Positions 52,077-62,944 of a stretch of 64,000 nucleotides of DNA are shown here, piece by piece. Numbering within the stretch: the stretch's first letter is position 1; each line of letters starts with the position of its first letter. The translations under genes were made by a program, and so were the position numbers. Location of the stretch: NCBI GenBank assembly GCA_934045075.1, contig OW203745.1, forward strand, positions 14,108,184-14,172,183. Reading direction: 5' to 3'. The stretch is from Yponomeuta sedellus (Eukaryota; Arthropoda; Insecta; Lepidoptera; Yponomeutidae). A model generated the notes under the pieces. That model saw only the letters and a list, made by a program, of their open reading frames with translations. It searched no databases and was not told where the DNA came from.

Positions 52077-52262
52077 GACGGGGCGTCGCCCGCGCGGCCC
52101 CTCCCCCCGCCCGACCCCCTCCAGCCGCCCCCCATCTATGCCTCGGTCAACAAGGATAAGCGGAACCTCCCCCTGCTTTTAAACAAGGGCGCCAAACCGA
52201 AGAAGGGGGGCGCCGAGCAATCGGACAGCGAACCTATGTACGTAACGGTGAAGAAGAAATGA
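52077..52262 (+). other. In-frame coding-like extension downstream of homer stop
   Basis: Directly after the TGA and in the same frame, 61 sense codons run to a second TGA at 52260-52262. The product is Pro-rich (PLPPPDPLQPPP), then reads IYASVNKDKRNLPLLLNKGA and EQSDSEPMYVTVKKK. Protein-like features are codon-regular GC use, lysine-rich segments and two related motifs (P-I-Y-A-S-V and P-M-Y-V-T-V). The pyrimidine tract CCCCTCCCCCCGCCC...CTCCAG just before CCG CCC (cut after 52124) is a strong in-phase splice acceptor. Its use would join exon 9 to PPPIYASV and skip the TGA. Confidence 0.6.
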
Positions 52263-52920
52263 AGAGTCCTCTCGGTATTTCGCAAAGTGCAGGAGCTGTT
52301 TTAGGTTTGTGTCCTTTTGTTTTTTTTGGTCGTCGGGGTGTTTGAGGGGGTTGCGGGTCTCGGACGCCAGGTGGCGCTCGGGTGCGGAAACTTTTTTAAC
52401 GTTTGTAGGTTGTCTTTAGCTTCTGAGCGCTCACTTGACTTATCTACCTAGTATAAGTAAGACCGGAGTTGCCATTAGACTTGAAGTTGAGAAGTTACCC
52501 GTATAAATGGGTAACTTGCCTCGAACGTAGAAACATATACGTCCTACTGTAGGGCACAGGCCATGAAATTGTCAATCCGCGTTGGGCACGCGTCGTAATT
52601 AAGCCCATACTCTCTGTGTAGTTAAAAGTCTGCAGTAGGACGTCTATAGGCTACATAAAAAAATCTACACAAGCAACTGAACTACTGTTTGGATGGTAAG
52701 ATGATTTAGATTCAGGGAGTATTCTCGATTTTTGTACGAGCTAGCAACGTACATCTGTCAGTAGGTCGCCCTGTCGTTGACATAGCCCTAAGCAATGCTC
52801 AGTTCACGCGGCGAGTACATTGTAAAGATGTCAGCTCGAGACACTTACCAGTAACGCACTACCAATAATATACGTGGTAGAAACATGAAGAAATAAACGT
52901 TTACAATCTGAACGTTTAAG
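52263..52920. other. homer 3' flank / probable 3' UTR
   Basis: No coding frame. Contains a SINE-D fragment around 52540-52660 and an AATAAA at about 52893 that could serve polyadenylation. The true 3' end is unknown. Confidence 0.4.
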
Positions 52921-52924
52921 TGCA

Positions 52925-53190
52925 TGTATGGGTGACCGACCATCTATGCCTAACGTTAGTGGAATTTTCCGAGCGGTTCCGTGCTTCGCAAGGCACGTTA
53001 AGCAGTTAGTGCTGGCTGCTGTCGATAGATGTCAGTCGTTAAGTCCGAGGCCTTAGGGCGGCTTAAAAACTTGTGACAGTAAGACCAGCCACTAGTCTTG
53101 CAAGCCTCCACCAATCCGGACTTGGCCTGGTGGCGTATGGCCTAGAGAAGAGACCCGTGCCCCTCGGTGGGGACATAATGGGTTGATGAA
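52925..53190 (+). repeat. SINE-A2, long copy
   Basis: TATGGGTGACCGACCATCTA (5S-like block), CGTGCTTCGCAAGGCACGTT, CCAGCCACTAGTCTTGCAAG and GGGACATAATGGGTTGATGA. Confidence 0.7.
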
Positions 53191-53785
53191 GAATCTGAAC
53201 CATCTTTCCATCATCCTTACTGTGCGGCAGAACAAGAGCCGCTCCACACGCACTCCTCTCTGCCCGTACAACTTTAAAAGTTTACATCCAGCGCCATCTA
53301 GTGAAAATGTATCCCATATTGGTTGGACTTTCTGCAGTAAATACTCGGCTGATAGTTTATTATTGTTTTACAGTTTAGCAGACGCATTTAAAATAAGTTA
53401 ATGAATAAAATATTATAAAGTACATGGTCAGTGAAATGCTTGGCAGAACGGGTGTTTAGAGTCGAATCTTACTGCATCTGGAAGGGCTAACTTGCCTGGA
53501 CTTGATTGATTGAGTTAAGAATTGTTTGCGAGAAGATTAAGGGCCACATTCTGAATTGAGAACCTCGATAAGCAAATAGTTAACTGTAGTACTGTTTATT
53601 CGAATATCACAGCAAAGAGCGTGACAGAACCTTAGTTTTTACATAGTGATGTCTTGAAAGGTTATTTTTAAAGTAGTGCATTCCTGAAACACTTCAATAA
53701 AACCTTTTGTTCGACGAGGTTTTGGTAGTTTGAGATTTATTGAAATATCGATTTTAAAGTAAAGAAAGTAAAGTTTATTTGAAAA

Positions 53786-53985
53786 ACCTGTTTAGAGGCT
53801 AAAAATTCCACCCATGCCGGGACTCGAACCCGCGACCTCTGGCTATCCGTGCCAGCGCTCTTTCCAACTGAGCCAGTGGGCGACTCACCGGCACCAGTGA
53901 AATTTCGAACCTCTTTACAATATTCTCTGTATTACGTACAGGCAGCGACATCTGGCTGAAGTAATTTGCATCACTTGCAGCCATT
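53786..53985 (-). repeat. SINE-B copy
   Basis: TTAGAGGCTAAAAATTCCAC, GGGACTCGAACCCGCGACCT, CAACTGAGCCAGTGGGCGAC. Confidence 0.7.
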
Positions 53986-53989
53986 ATTT

Positions 53990-54480
53990 CTCACCATAAA
54001 AAAACAACAGACAGGTAGTGTTTTACAAGCCTTGCGGGCTTTACAAAATCTCTTAAACAATAATGGTTAATTTAGCTAATTGCCAAACTAGTCCCGTATT
54101 TTGGAAACTAGTTATTGTGTACTTAATGTACGGATCAATTATAAACAATAATGATTAACATATTGCTAAGTTAAAGTAAAATATTGGTCTAGCATTCTAC
54201 CACAAATAATAACATACTTTTTTTTTAATATCTATCACACAGCGCGATTTCAAAGCAGAAAAAACCGGTTACACGAACAAAATAAAAGAACATTATTACG
54301 GAATTATTAAAAATCTTAGAGGATTTGTGACGAAAAAAGACGTACTGATCTGCTTTAGGTTTTTACCATTTTAAAAATAACCCTGTATACGTAATTTCGG
54401 CACTGGAACCACACTCTCTCCATCTCACTCTCAGCAGTAAGAGAAAGTGAGACAGCTTGTGCCCTGTCTCACCAGATCAA
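53990..54480. other. Non-coding flank
   Basis: No recognised feature. Confidence 0.4.
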
Positions 54481-54482
54481 CG

Positions 54483-54596
54483 CCAAGCATTTCGCAAAAT
54501 ATTTTTGGCGGGCGAGAAGTTTTTGTCCAAAACTTTGAACCAAGCATTTCGCAAAATATTTTTGGCGGGCGAGAAGTTTTTGTCCAAAACTTTGAA
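54483..54596. repeat. Perfect 57-bp tandem duplication
   Basis: CCAAGCATTTCGCAAAATAT begins at 54483 and again at 54540. The two 57-bp units, ending CAAAACTTTGAA, are identical. Confidence 0.95.
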
Positions 54597-54783
54597 CTAC
54601 CATGTATTAACCAGTAACTACCATTTATAGAAGGATTTGCTAGATAAAATACAGTTCGTTTTGTAATTAGTATTTTTACGATATTATAATGTATTAGTTG
54701 TATATTAACCCACCGTAGTTTTAAGTTTAACTCTGTTTGACCGTTTCTATTTTGACAAAAACTTCTGCTCTTATATTATTTAC

Positions 54784-55012
54784 TACAGTCTGTTAGCTTT
54801 TAGAATATACCTCGGGCTCTAGAGCAGGCTTCGGTTTTCGCCGAAAGCACACGAGTGTAATACTACTTCCTGCTCTGTATAAAACTTTTCCTCGCTATTT
54901 TGAAAAGTTATGTAAATAAAGTGTCATATTAGTTCCGATATTTCCATTACACGGTTTTATCCGATTCTATCCAATATTAGTCGACGTATATCCTTAAAGC
55001 TAACGGACCGTA
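54784..55012. mobile_element. mar-1 MITE copy
   Basis: TACAGTCTGTTAGCTTTTAG on the left, a diverged right end AAAGCTAACGGACCGTA. Interior GTGTAATACTACTTCCTGCT. Confidence 0.75.
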
Positions 55013-55321
55013 CTTTATTATCTCTAGTGAGTGTTTGACCCTCTTAACCCTCTCAAAAATTACTGATAGTGTAAAAAAAAGTATAACAACTACTTTTTAT
55101 TATTTCTAGAACATCTTTCTAACTTTACTAAATTTATAACTACACGGAACTAAGTATACATTGCATATTCCGCCCCATTTTATTTAAAATCTCCACTGGA
55201 AACCCCCACTAGGGACTCCAAGGAGTTGGAACTTTAAGTGGCATCTGTGGAGTACCCCGAGCCAGACCTTTTATGAATGATTTTTCTGAGCGTAACGAAA
55301 TCTCCTTAGGGGCCATCCCTA

Positions 55322-55530
55322 AATTACATACATACGTTACCTCACGCCTGTATCCCAGAGGGGTAGGCAGAGACCAGGGACTGCCATTTGCCACGATCCT
55401 GACAGATAATCTTCGCTTCATCAACGTTCATAAGTCGTTGCATGCGCGCGCGCCGGTTCCGGGTCCTTTCTATCTTTTCTTTGCTAATACATCCCCTATT
55501 GGGTTGATGTATGTCCGCCTGGGATGTCCC
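55322..55530 (+). repeat. REP-H copy
   Basis: TCACGCCTGTATCCCAGAGG, CACGATCCTGACAGATAATC, TTCATCAACGTTCATAAGTC. Confidence 0.55.
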
Positions 55531-55534
55531 TTAC

Positions 55535-56718
55535 CAGCCCTACCACTCACATTCGCAATATATATTTTCCATACGTCACACGAATTTTGTAGTTCCTTTG
55601 ACCTCCGTTCCAAGTTCCGAATTAAGGCGGTCCACGTATTGTTGAGTCAACCCATCTCATTTCGAAAACCTAAGGGGCTTTAGTTACACATTTTATATAA
55701 TTTAAACACCATTCATCTTAAAAGAATTTTCATTTATCTTATTTGCGGCAAATGATAACTCTGAAATCTGGGTGTTTCTCTCTGGCTACTCTGAAATCTG
55801 GGGGAAAGGTGTTTTTAACCAAACCTACATGGTGTTTTAACTGACTTCAAAAAAGTAGAGGGTTATCAATTCAACGCGTATATTACTTTTTTTTGGACTA
55901 TTTTTTTCCATATTTGTTCAAACTCTTATGTCCATGAAACGGTCTGGACGATACACGAAATAAACATTCATTTGGCTAGCTCTCTTGAACGAGTTGAGTC
56001 AAAAGTGGTTCCCAATTAATTTGTAATTTTTCCGAACCCAATATCTAATAGAAATACATGAAAGTATTGATTTCCGGACTGCACGGTTAGAAATACCGAC
56101 TTCAGGAAAAAGGAAGTGTAGACAAAAATTTTATTCAGTAATTTAATATAAAAAAAAACTGTGTCTCGAAACTTCGCCTGCAATTGAAAAAGGAAACAGG
56201 CTGTGCCATTCTTAGTGTATTTACCTGTATATTAGAAAACTAATCTATAAATTTAAATAATTAAAATTGATATTAATAAAAAAAATCTGGGCTAATTCTA
56301 TTCGGCTCGAATTTTAACTCAATGTTAAATTACTATAGGAAATTGCAACATTGTGTCTAAAAAAATTGCTATAACATAATTGTTATATTCAGATTTGTGA
56401 CGTTTACTTGCGGCAAAAAGATATAATATATATTTTTTTCTGTTGACGCAACCTATTTAGCTGCGAATTGCTCCTTAATTCTATATTACTTACTTAGAGT
56501 CCACGCAACCGGAAATGCATTGAGTTAAGACGTTTTAGTCCTTATTCCAATGCAGACAAGGGCGTCCTCCATAGGACATGAGTGATGGCGTGTGCTCTAG
56601 TTGAAATAGTGAGGTTTTTTGACACAAATGTTGATAAGTACTTTCGAAATTGTGGCAATCGACTCGGTGGCATGAATAAATATTTCACTCATTATATACA
56701 AGGTGTAGGTGTACACTC

Positions 56719-56760
<42 letters not shown>

Positions 56761-57350
56761 TGAAATATGGAGTTTTACTTGTCAATACAAAAAAAAATTG
56801 CTCTAGTTTCAACTTCGAAGTAGCAAAAGAAAAAAAATCATTCATAAAGGTGATTTTTAATCGTGATTTTGAAGTTTCTTGTTGACGAGTGAAAACCCCC
56901 GTTTTCGGGTAGAGATAGGCGTATTGTGACACCCTGTATAGTAGAAATTTAAAAGTTTAAAAGAAAACGTATTTGTTCCAAACAATTTAAAGAAGGCTGG
57001 TAAAGAAACGGAAAATTAACAGCAAAAAAAAGTGAATTATAAATAAATCTTTTCAATAAGTGCGTCAAAACGTCGATGTTCATTATTGCTAATAAACATC
57101 ATTATTCTAGTTCTAAGTAACATTATGTAGGTTACAATTATTATACCAAAACTATTTACTCTTAACTGAGCGTTGCCCTTAGCTAGAATTTACTCATTGA
57201 ACCATACAATATAATGCACAGACGTGATCGGATTTGCCTGGTGACACGTTTTGTGAGATTCACGAAGCTGACGCAATATGCAGTAAATCTGCAGTGTGAT
57301 CTAGCCTTAGGATGTGGCGCCAATTTCACTATTAAATCTAAACCTGGTTA
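55535..57350. other. Non-coding flank with TA microsatellite
   Basis: No exon recognised. A (TA)n tract of about 37 bp lies at 56720-56757. CACCCTGTATAGTAG-type wording near 56930 suggests an old repeat. Confidence 0.5.
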
Positions 57351-57354
57351 GGCA

Positions 57355-57480
57355 AACGCGGCGTCGGACGGTCGTATGACCGACGATCTGCGGCAGTCTG
57401 CTGGTAGCGGCTGGATGAGTTTGGCCCGGGAAGAGAAGAAGTGGCGTACCTTGGGGGAGGACTTTAACAGCTGTGGACGG
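57355..57480 (+). pseudogene. LINE reverse-transcriptase C-terminal fragment
   Basis: The frame reads TDDLRQSAGSGWMSLAREEK then KWRTLGEDFNSCG, the DDLR-x-x-AG-x-x-WM-x-x-A-x-x-x-x-x-WR-x-LGE pattern of lepidopteran endonuclease/reverse-transcriptase tails. Confidence 0.6.
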
Positions 57481-58167
57481 ATACCGGCTTATTGATGATG
57501 TGCTTGTTAGGTTGTTTTAACTTTCGTGGTCGTACAATTACAACGTACGTAAAATTGGATCCCCTATTTTTCAATAATATATTTAACGCTGCTTAAATAT
57601 TATTATTATTATTATTATTTGTAGACGGGCAGGCAGTTGGAACAACTGATAATTGCCCGCATCCAGTTTCACTTGGTTATTTTTTTCTTTTGGTCAGTGA
57701 TGTGTTTGTCCAGTAAGTTCTTGAATTTGTTGACATTTGGTGCTGAAACCACTTCTTGTGGTTTATTGGAAAATAAAAAAATATATATTTACTTCATAAT
57801 TAGCTTTAATTTATTCATAAAAAAATAAATGATTATTAATCCAATCTAGTATCCCATATCTATCCCAATAATACTGGGCGCTATCTGTTTTACTTTAATG
57901 CTTACCAGATGGCGTTTTAGCTACTTAAGCTTAAAATCTGTCTCCGTTGCTCGAAATACGAAGAAAACAAAAATCCTTGCAACTATTACTATAATTTTGC
58001 TATACCATTTTATTGAAACTAGTACCATTCTTTATGTTGTCAACGCCCTTTTCGGTTTTAATCTGTGGTCACCTTCTGCTAACCGCACTATCATTTAGTC
58101 TGGGTCGTACGATCGCTCGTTTTAAATTTCAAAAGTTGCGGCTTTCCAGTATATTCCATACTTTCCA

Positions 58168-58675
58168 GACGACCTCTGTGGCGTAGCGGTAGCGCATCTA
58201 CCTCTGCAAGAGGTCCCGGGTTCGAATCCCGGCTGGGAACAAAAAAAAACCCCCAGAGTGCTTAGTGCGAGTTTTTTAACTACTCGATCGCGTTGACGTA
58301 AACTCATATTTCTATGGCATCGAGGAAGCGCCACCTAGCGACAAGTATGGAAATTATAATTGCTGAGTGCGAGTTGTAATGGTTTACGTTGAGAAGTGAA
58401 CACGTTTACCAGCCAAAACACGAATAAACGCGAGTGCGAGTTGTACTGTGAAAGCGTTTTGCCAGTTCGAACGGTTAACTTACTCATACTCACTACTCAA
58501 TGCTCGATTAACGCGGTAGTAAAGTTATTCGATTGGATCTGTCAAACTCGCACTAAGCACTCAGGTCTTGGATGTTTACATATTTGTGATGTCGTTGTTT
58601 CTGGTTCCCACGACACAGGGTATCCTAGTGTGGGGCCAGAAGCAATGTATGTGCCTGTATGTAAATGTAATGTGA
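58168..58675 (+). repeat. SINE-C copy split by the 305-bp MITE
   Basis: The head 58168-58256 (GGCGTAGCGGTAGCGCATCT, GGGTTCGAATCCC, A-run, CCCCCAG) resumes at 58562 (CAGGTCTTGGATGTTTACAT). Comparison with the uninterrupted SINE-C at 28477 shows the empty site. Confidence 0.85.
58257..58561 (+). mobile_element. 305-bp MITE with CAG target duplication (copy 2)
   Basis: Terminal repeats AGTGCTTAGTGCGAGTTT and its exact complement (18 bp). CAG is at 58254-58256 and 58562-58564. It is the inverted twin of 38044-38348, identical in length. Confidence 0.9.
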
Positions 58676-58768
58676 TATATTTTACAAAACGCGTGACTCG
58701 TCCCATCGGACTACCCAGGCAGATTCGTCTTATCCAAATACAATGAAACAAGCTTTGAGCAAAGTTAC

Positions 58769-58879
58769 TTACTCCGATGGCTCAGCGACCCGAAGTGGGT
58801 CTGACACAAGAAGTCGCCACTTGTCTCTATCCTGCGCGATCTCTTGCCAGTCGCCCGCCCGGAGCTCACGACCCTTGGT
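58769..58879 (-). pseudogene. LINE reverse-transcriptase C-terminal fragment
   Basis: The minus frame reads GRELRAGDWQEIAQDRDKWR then LLVSDPLRVAEPSE-stop, resembling the last residues of a non-LTR reverse transcriptase (DWxEIAQDRDxWR). Confidence 0.5.
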
Positions 58880-58884
58880 AAGCA

Positions 58885-60360
58885 CCGTATGGTGCCCTAC
58901 TCTTCTGTTTTAAATAAAATAAATTTCTATTTATAATTCCGTGTTTATTCGATCATAATAATATTTTCACAAGACAATTAATAATTGATTTGGCAGATCC
59001 TAAATTGAAAACTGACATAAGTAATAAAGACAATATGTCAAAATAAACAATAAAAAGGTCTGTCGCCAACATGCAAGTACTTAGCTTCTGCTTCGTCCTT
59101 CCAGCGATATCTGAGCAAAGTTAACGGCGGTTAATTTACATGGTGAAATTGGAACTTAGTTGTATGCGTTTTGTTTCTCCTCACTATACGCATTTAATTC
59201 TTTTCCTTGCTCCACTTCTTCTCGAATAGTTCGTACGTTATTGATTTTCGAACTAGTTTAAAATCTTCCTACTATGTAGGATGTATTAATAATATAAATA
59301 TTATCCCCACTAATATATTAGCAGCTCTTATTATTAAAGGTAAAACGAAATTGTTGTATTAAATATGGCGTCTAATTCTGGTTATAACAAACGTTTTAAA
59401 TTAGAAAAAAAAATACTTTGATAACTACTCTATGTTCTGGTTGGCTGGTCATATCCATCAAAGATTTTTTTAAATAAAAAAACTAATTTTTAGTAATAAG
59501 GCCGCCACTTGTACTGTACTGTTATTTTATAAGTCTCTTATGTAATCCTTGGTGTACATGCAATAAAGAATATTCTATCTATCTATCTATCTATCTATCT
59601 AATTTCTTTTCACAGGTGTACAAAAAATACACAATAATACTATCATACACATCGTCAAAGTTTGTTATCGCCAGAATTGGAACCAAAATAAAACTAGTTA
59701 GTAAGATCTAAATAAATGTACATCACAAAATATCCGTCTAGTAGGTCCCAAACGAAATGAGTGTTTCATGAACACAACTTAAGTTTATTTTCTATTTATT
59801 TTTAGGTCCGTGTCTCCATAACCAACCCTGTATAAAAAATAGTACCCTTAGCAATTTAGAATACACTTTTGACAGATAATTTGTTTGTATTGTATTCTAT
59901 ATCTGTGTAAAGAATCAGTATTCGTTTTCAAGGCTGGTAGCTGTATTTTTCACTTCGTTTTTTTGTTTAATTTACTGTAATTTTGTGGCTGATTTTTATG
60001 TTGAGCTAAACAGTGTTTTATCTGTCAAAAGTTGTTACAAATATAAAACATAATATCATTGGAAAAGGCTGAGGACACAATTTTTATGAAATATACAAAA
60101 GAATAAAAAAAAAAGTCTCTAAAACAGGGTAATTTTATTTAACTGTTGCGTGAATTACGGAGGGGCGATGTTGTTAATGGATTTTTAACCATGTCGGCTA
60201 CGAGACAAGGTACATTTTCGTAGAGGCACGCGGCTCTATGTACGAGTATTGTATGACATTTAAAGTATAACTAAATGTAAAGAAAAAAAAATAATAGCAT
60301 TTTTTATGACAATGCATTTGTAAACTGCAAGAAATATAATATATTGTGCATTATTATATT
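58885..60360. other. Non-coding flank
   Basis: AT-rich. ATCT microsatellite at 59575-59602 at the end of an AATAAAGAATATTCT block. No exon recognised. Confidence 0.45.
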
Positions 60361-60364
60361 CTTT

Positions 60365-60660
60365 TTTATGCACTAAACCGTGCTAAGGATAATTTTAAAA
60401 ACCTATTTAGAGGCTGAAAATTCCGCCCATGCCGGGACCGAAGCCGCGACCTCTGGCTAATCTTACCAGCGCCCTCCCAACTGAGCTAATGGGCGAGTGC
60501 CGGCATCGGCGAAATTTCAAACCGCTTTACAATATTCTCTGTATTATTTACATCTGGCACTTGCCCATTAGCTCAGTTGGGAGAGCGCTGGCATGGTTAG
60601 CCAGAAGACGCGGGTCCGAGTCCCGGCATGGAATGTTTAGCCTCTAAACAGGTTTTTAAT
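60365..60660. repeat. Inverted pair of SINE-B copies
   Basis: 60365-60555 is reversed (AACCTATTTAGAGGCTGAAA, AACTGAGCTAATGGGCGAGT). 60556-60660 is forward (TGCCCATTAGCTCAGTTGGG, GGGTCCGAGTCCCGGCATGG, TTTAGCCTCTAAACAGGTTT). Together they can fold into a long hairpin. Confidence 0.75.
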
Positions 60661-60664
60661 ATTG

Positions 60665-61210
60665 TGCATTATTTAGTAGTTAATCGTTGCTATAGTGTTA
60701 TAAAAATGGACTATGTAGTCACTTATTGCAAATCTCACGAGTTGCATTAACTGTACACTGTATGAAACGAAAGGCACCAGTGCGTCAAGAATTATAATTG
60801 GTAGTTAATTAATATTACTAGCCCCTATTTTAGTAAATGTTTTATATTATAGTAGACCCACTATTTATTTGTATCGTACTGTAAAACTGTTTATTGCGAA
60901 CAAGAAATGTAATTAATTAAATTAAATTATTAGATAGTAAAAAAGTAGTGAAACCGAAATGATCTGTTGCTATTGAATAATTATAAAGTATAGTTGTAGT
61001 GATGGTAAGTGTTACTTTTGGGTTAATTTGTGAAGGATATCATTAAGTGTGATTACAATATGAAATAGTTAAATGACGCCACTGTTTACATCCCAAATTC
61101 TTGCCCGGCGCTTTGAAACGCATTCAAATAATACCGTGTCCTTAAAATGTGATAAAATACAGGGCGCGGAGTGATGGCCGAACGGATCGCCTGAAAATAG
61201 AATGTTTTTA
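60665..61210. other. Non-coding flank
   Basis: No recognised feature. Confidence 0.4.
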
Positions 61211-61213
61211 ATT

Positions 61214-61415
61214 TTGTAGACTTTTAGTCCGGATTTACTTACGGGTATATCGGAAAAGTCCGACCAGGTTTCGCTCCGATTCGCAGAGCTTAATCATGGT
61301 GAGCGGAGACGGAGCTCGCGTCGTCGGTTGCTTGTCTCACACTACGGGCAAGCGCGCCGTCGGACTTTTCCGATATAACAACACCCGTAAGTAAATCCGG
61401 ACTAAAAGTCTACAA
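61214..61415. mobile_element. Foldback MITE, 202 bp
   Basis: TTGTAGACTTTTAGTCCGGA on the left is matched by the inverted TCCGGACTAAAAGTCTACAA on the right. The arms continue through TACTTACGGGT and TATCGGAAAAGTCCGAC. The centre is related to 29413-29560. Confidence 0.85.
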
Positions 61416-61479
61416 TGTGTTGTGCTTACGAAAGTTTTAGTTTTTAATTTTATTTATCTTAGTTATTAAGGCGTTTCGT

Positions 61480-61960
61480 GGTGTTAACAAGCGCCGCCAA
61501 TGGAATAAAAATCATAACTTGTTTTAAGGTACGTTTTTTTCTTTCTAAAAGTGATCAGCATAAAACTTAACTGTTTAAGTATGTATATCAATATTCATAT
61601 TTGCACCAACTAGGTACCCGTCTCACTTTTCCTTCAGCAACTCTCCATCGTGGGTTGCCTGGAAGAAATTGCTCTACGCAATGAGGCCGCCAATTGTACG
61701 GTATCCTTGTAATTGTTTTTTGTTTGTTTTTTTCTTATCTTAACAACTGTGTCGACAATTTTTAGAACCTGCATTCTAGAACCTAGATCAATAATAAGAC
61801 TTTAATCGATTGCCGCTAAAAACGGTCGTTTTTGGCAAAACTCCTTTAAGGTCCTAGATTCTTGTACGTTATTAAAATTGATGATGTTCGCTTTTTGCAA
61901 AGACGCGTTATAAGAGAAGATATGATTTCTTTCCATGGGTGGCGCTAGCAGGGCTTAGCG
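61480..61960 (+). repeat. REP-L copy
   Basis: AGCGCCGCCAATGGAATAAA, AATCATAACTTGTTTTAAGG and the right end TTTCCATGGGTGGCGCTAGC. Confidence 0.5.
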
Positions 61961-61964
61961 CCTT

Positions 61965-62585
61965 AACTATGGATACTGAATAGGACCACTCCCAAAAGCT
62001 AAAACTTAAAAATTTTCAATAATATATTATTACGTAAAGTCTGTAAAACTGCCATTATGCTGAGCCTCTGTCCTTTTCATCACGCACCTATTTTAAGCGT
62101 ACTTATGTACCTATTTGTATAGAAATTTCTGTAATTTTTGAAGTAGCGGCTTTCACTTTCATTTTACACATTACACATTATTTTTTGTACATTGACATTC
62201 AACAAACAGAATGTAAATTCTTTACGTTGAAGTAAAATGAATTGAATTGAGTGATGAATAAAGTCCGTTTTTTTTATTCAATATCTTAATACACTATTAT
62301 AACAGAGATGTTATTATAGAACTTTTCCTCAATCATCCCAAAACAGCTTAAAGGATCTCGATGAAATTTGGCATAGAAATAGCATTTTTTTTCATCCCGA
62401 AAAATTACACATTGAAATTTCTTCGCGAACGAAGCTGCGGGCTACAGCTACCGTTTTTCCGACACATCGGCAGCGTTCCCAGTTGCCGTGGTCTCGGGTA
62501 GGCTGAAGTGGCGAGTACGATCTATTACTGTGGGTAGTCACTTTTAATTATTCGCAGCCGGCCGACCCACAACACTCACTACACG
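61965..62585. other. Non-coding flank
   Basis: Remnants such as GGATCTCGATGAAATTTGGC near 62355 and GAAGCTGCGGGCTACAGCTA near 62433 look like Lep1-type pieces. TTCCGACACATCGGCAGCG near 62457 resembles the 44820 foldback. Confidence 0.4.
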
Positions 62586-62591
62586 TACCTA

Positions 62592-62943
62592 ATTCTTCTT
62601 ATTCTTCAGGCTATATTATGTACAGTCTATTTATTCTTAATTATCCAATTTAGTAAACAAGATTCTACCCTTAAACTGTGACTTTTTAGTCGAAAACTGC
62701 CATATTTCCATGAATGAAGTAACTTGGAACACACTTTCAGATAACACGCTGCCAATTTTATTAACATAGTTCATGAATTTGCGAGAAAATGTCTCGTTTA
62801 GGCATCTAATCTCAATTTTAAGGTTAGAATCTTGTTTACTAAATTGGACAAGTAAGAATAAATAGACTGTAGTCCACTGCTGGACATAGCCCTCCCCTAA
62901 TGAGCGCCATAGCGCCCTGTCTTCAGCTTGCCGCATCCAGCAT
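62592..62943 (-). mobile_element. LINE 3' tail fragment split by a MITE
   Basis: TTCTTCAGGCTATATTATG (to 62620) resumes with GTCCACTGCTGGACATAGCC and ends GCTTGCCGCATCCAGCAT. The minus strand encodes [20 protein letters not shown]. Confidence 0.75.
62623..62869. mobile_element. Mariner-like MITE with TA target duplication
   Basis: Inverted ends CAGTCTATTTATTCTTA / TAAGAATAAATAGACTG with long arms including CCAATTTAGTAAACAAGATT. TA is at 62621-62622 and 62870-62871. The element sits inside the LINE tail, giving a readable empty site. Confidence 0.85.
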
Positions 62944-62944
62944 C

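Noticed and set aside
56582..56806. Frame encoding a run of alternating Ile-Tyr
   Set aside because: Produced by the TA microsatellite at 56720-56757.
62637..62936. 99-codon minus-strand frame starting [16 protein letters not shown]
   Set aside because: Start is a LINE C-terminal tail and the rest reads into the inserted MITE. Not a gene.
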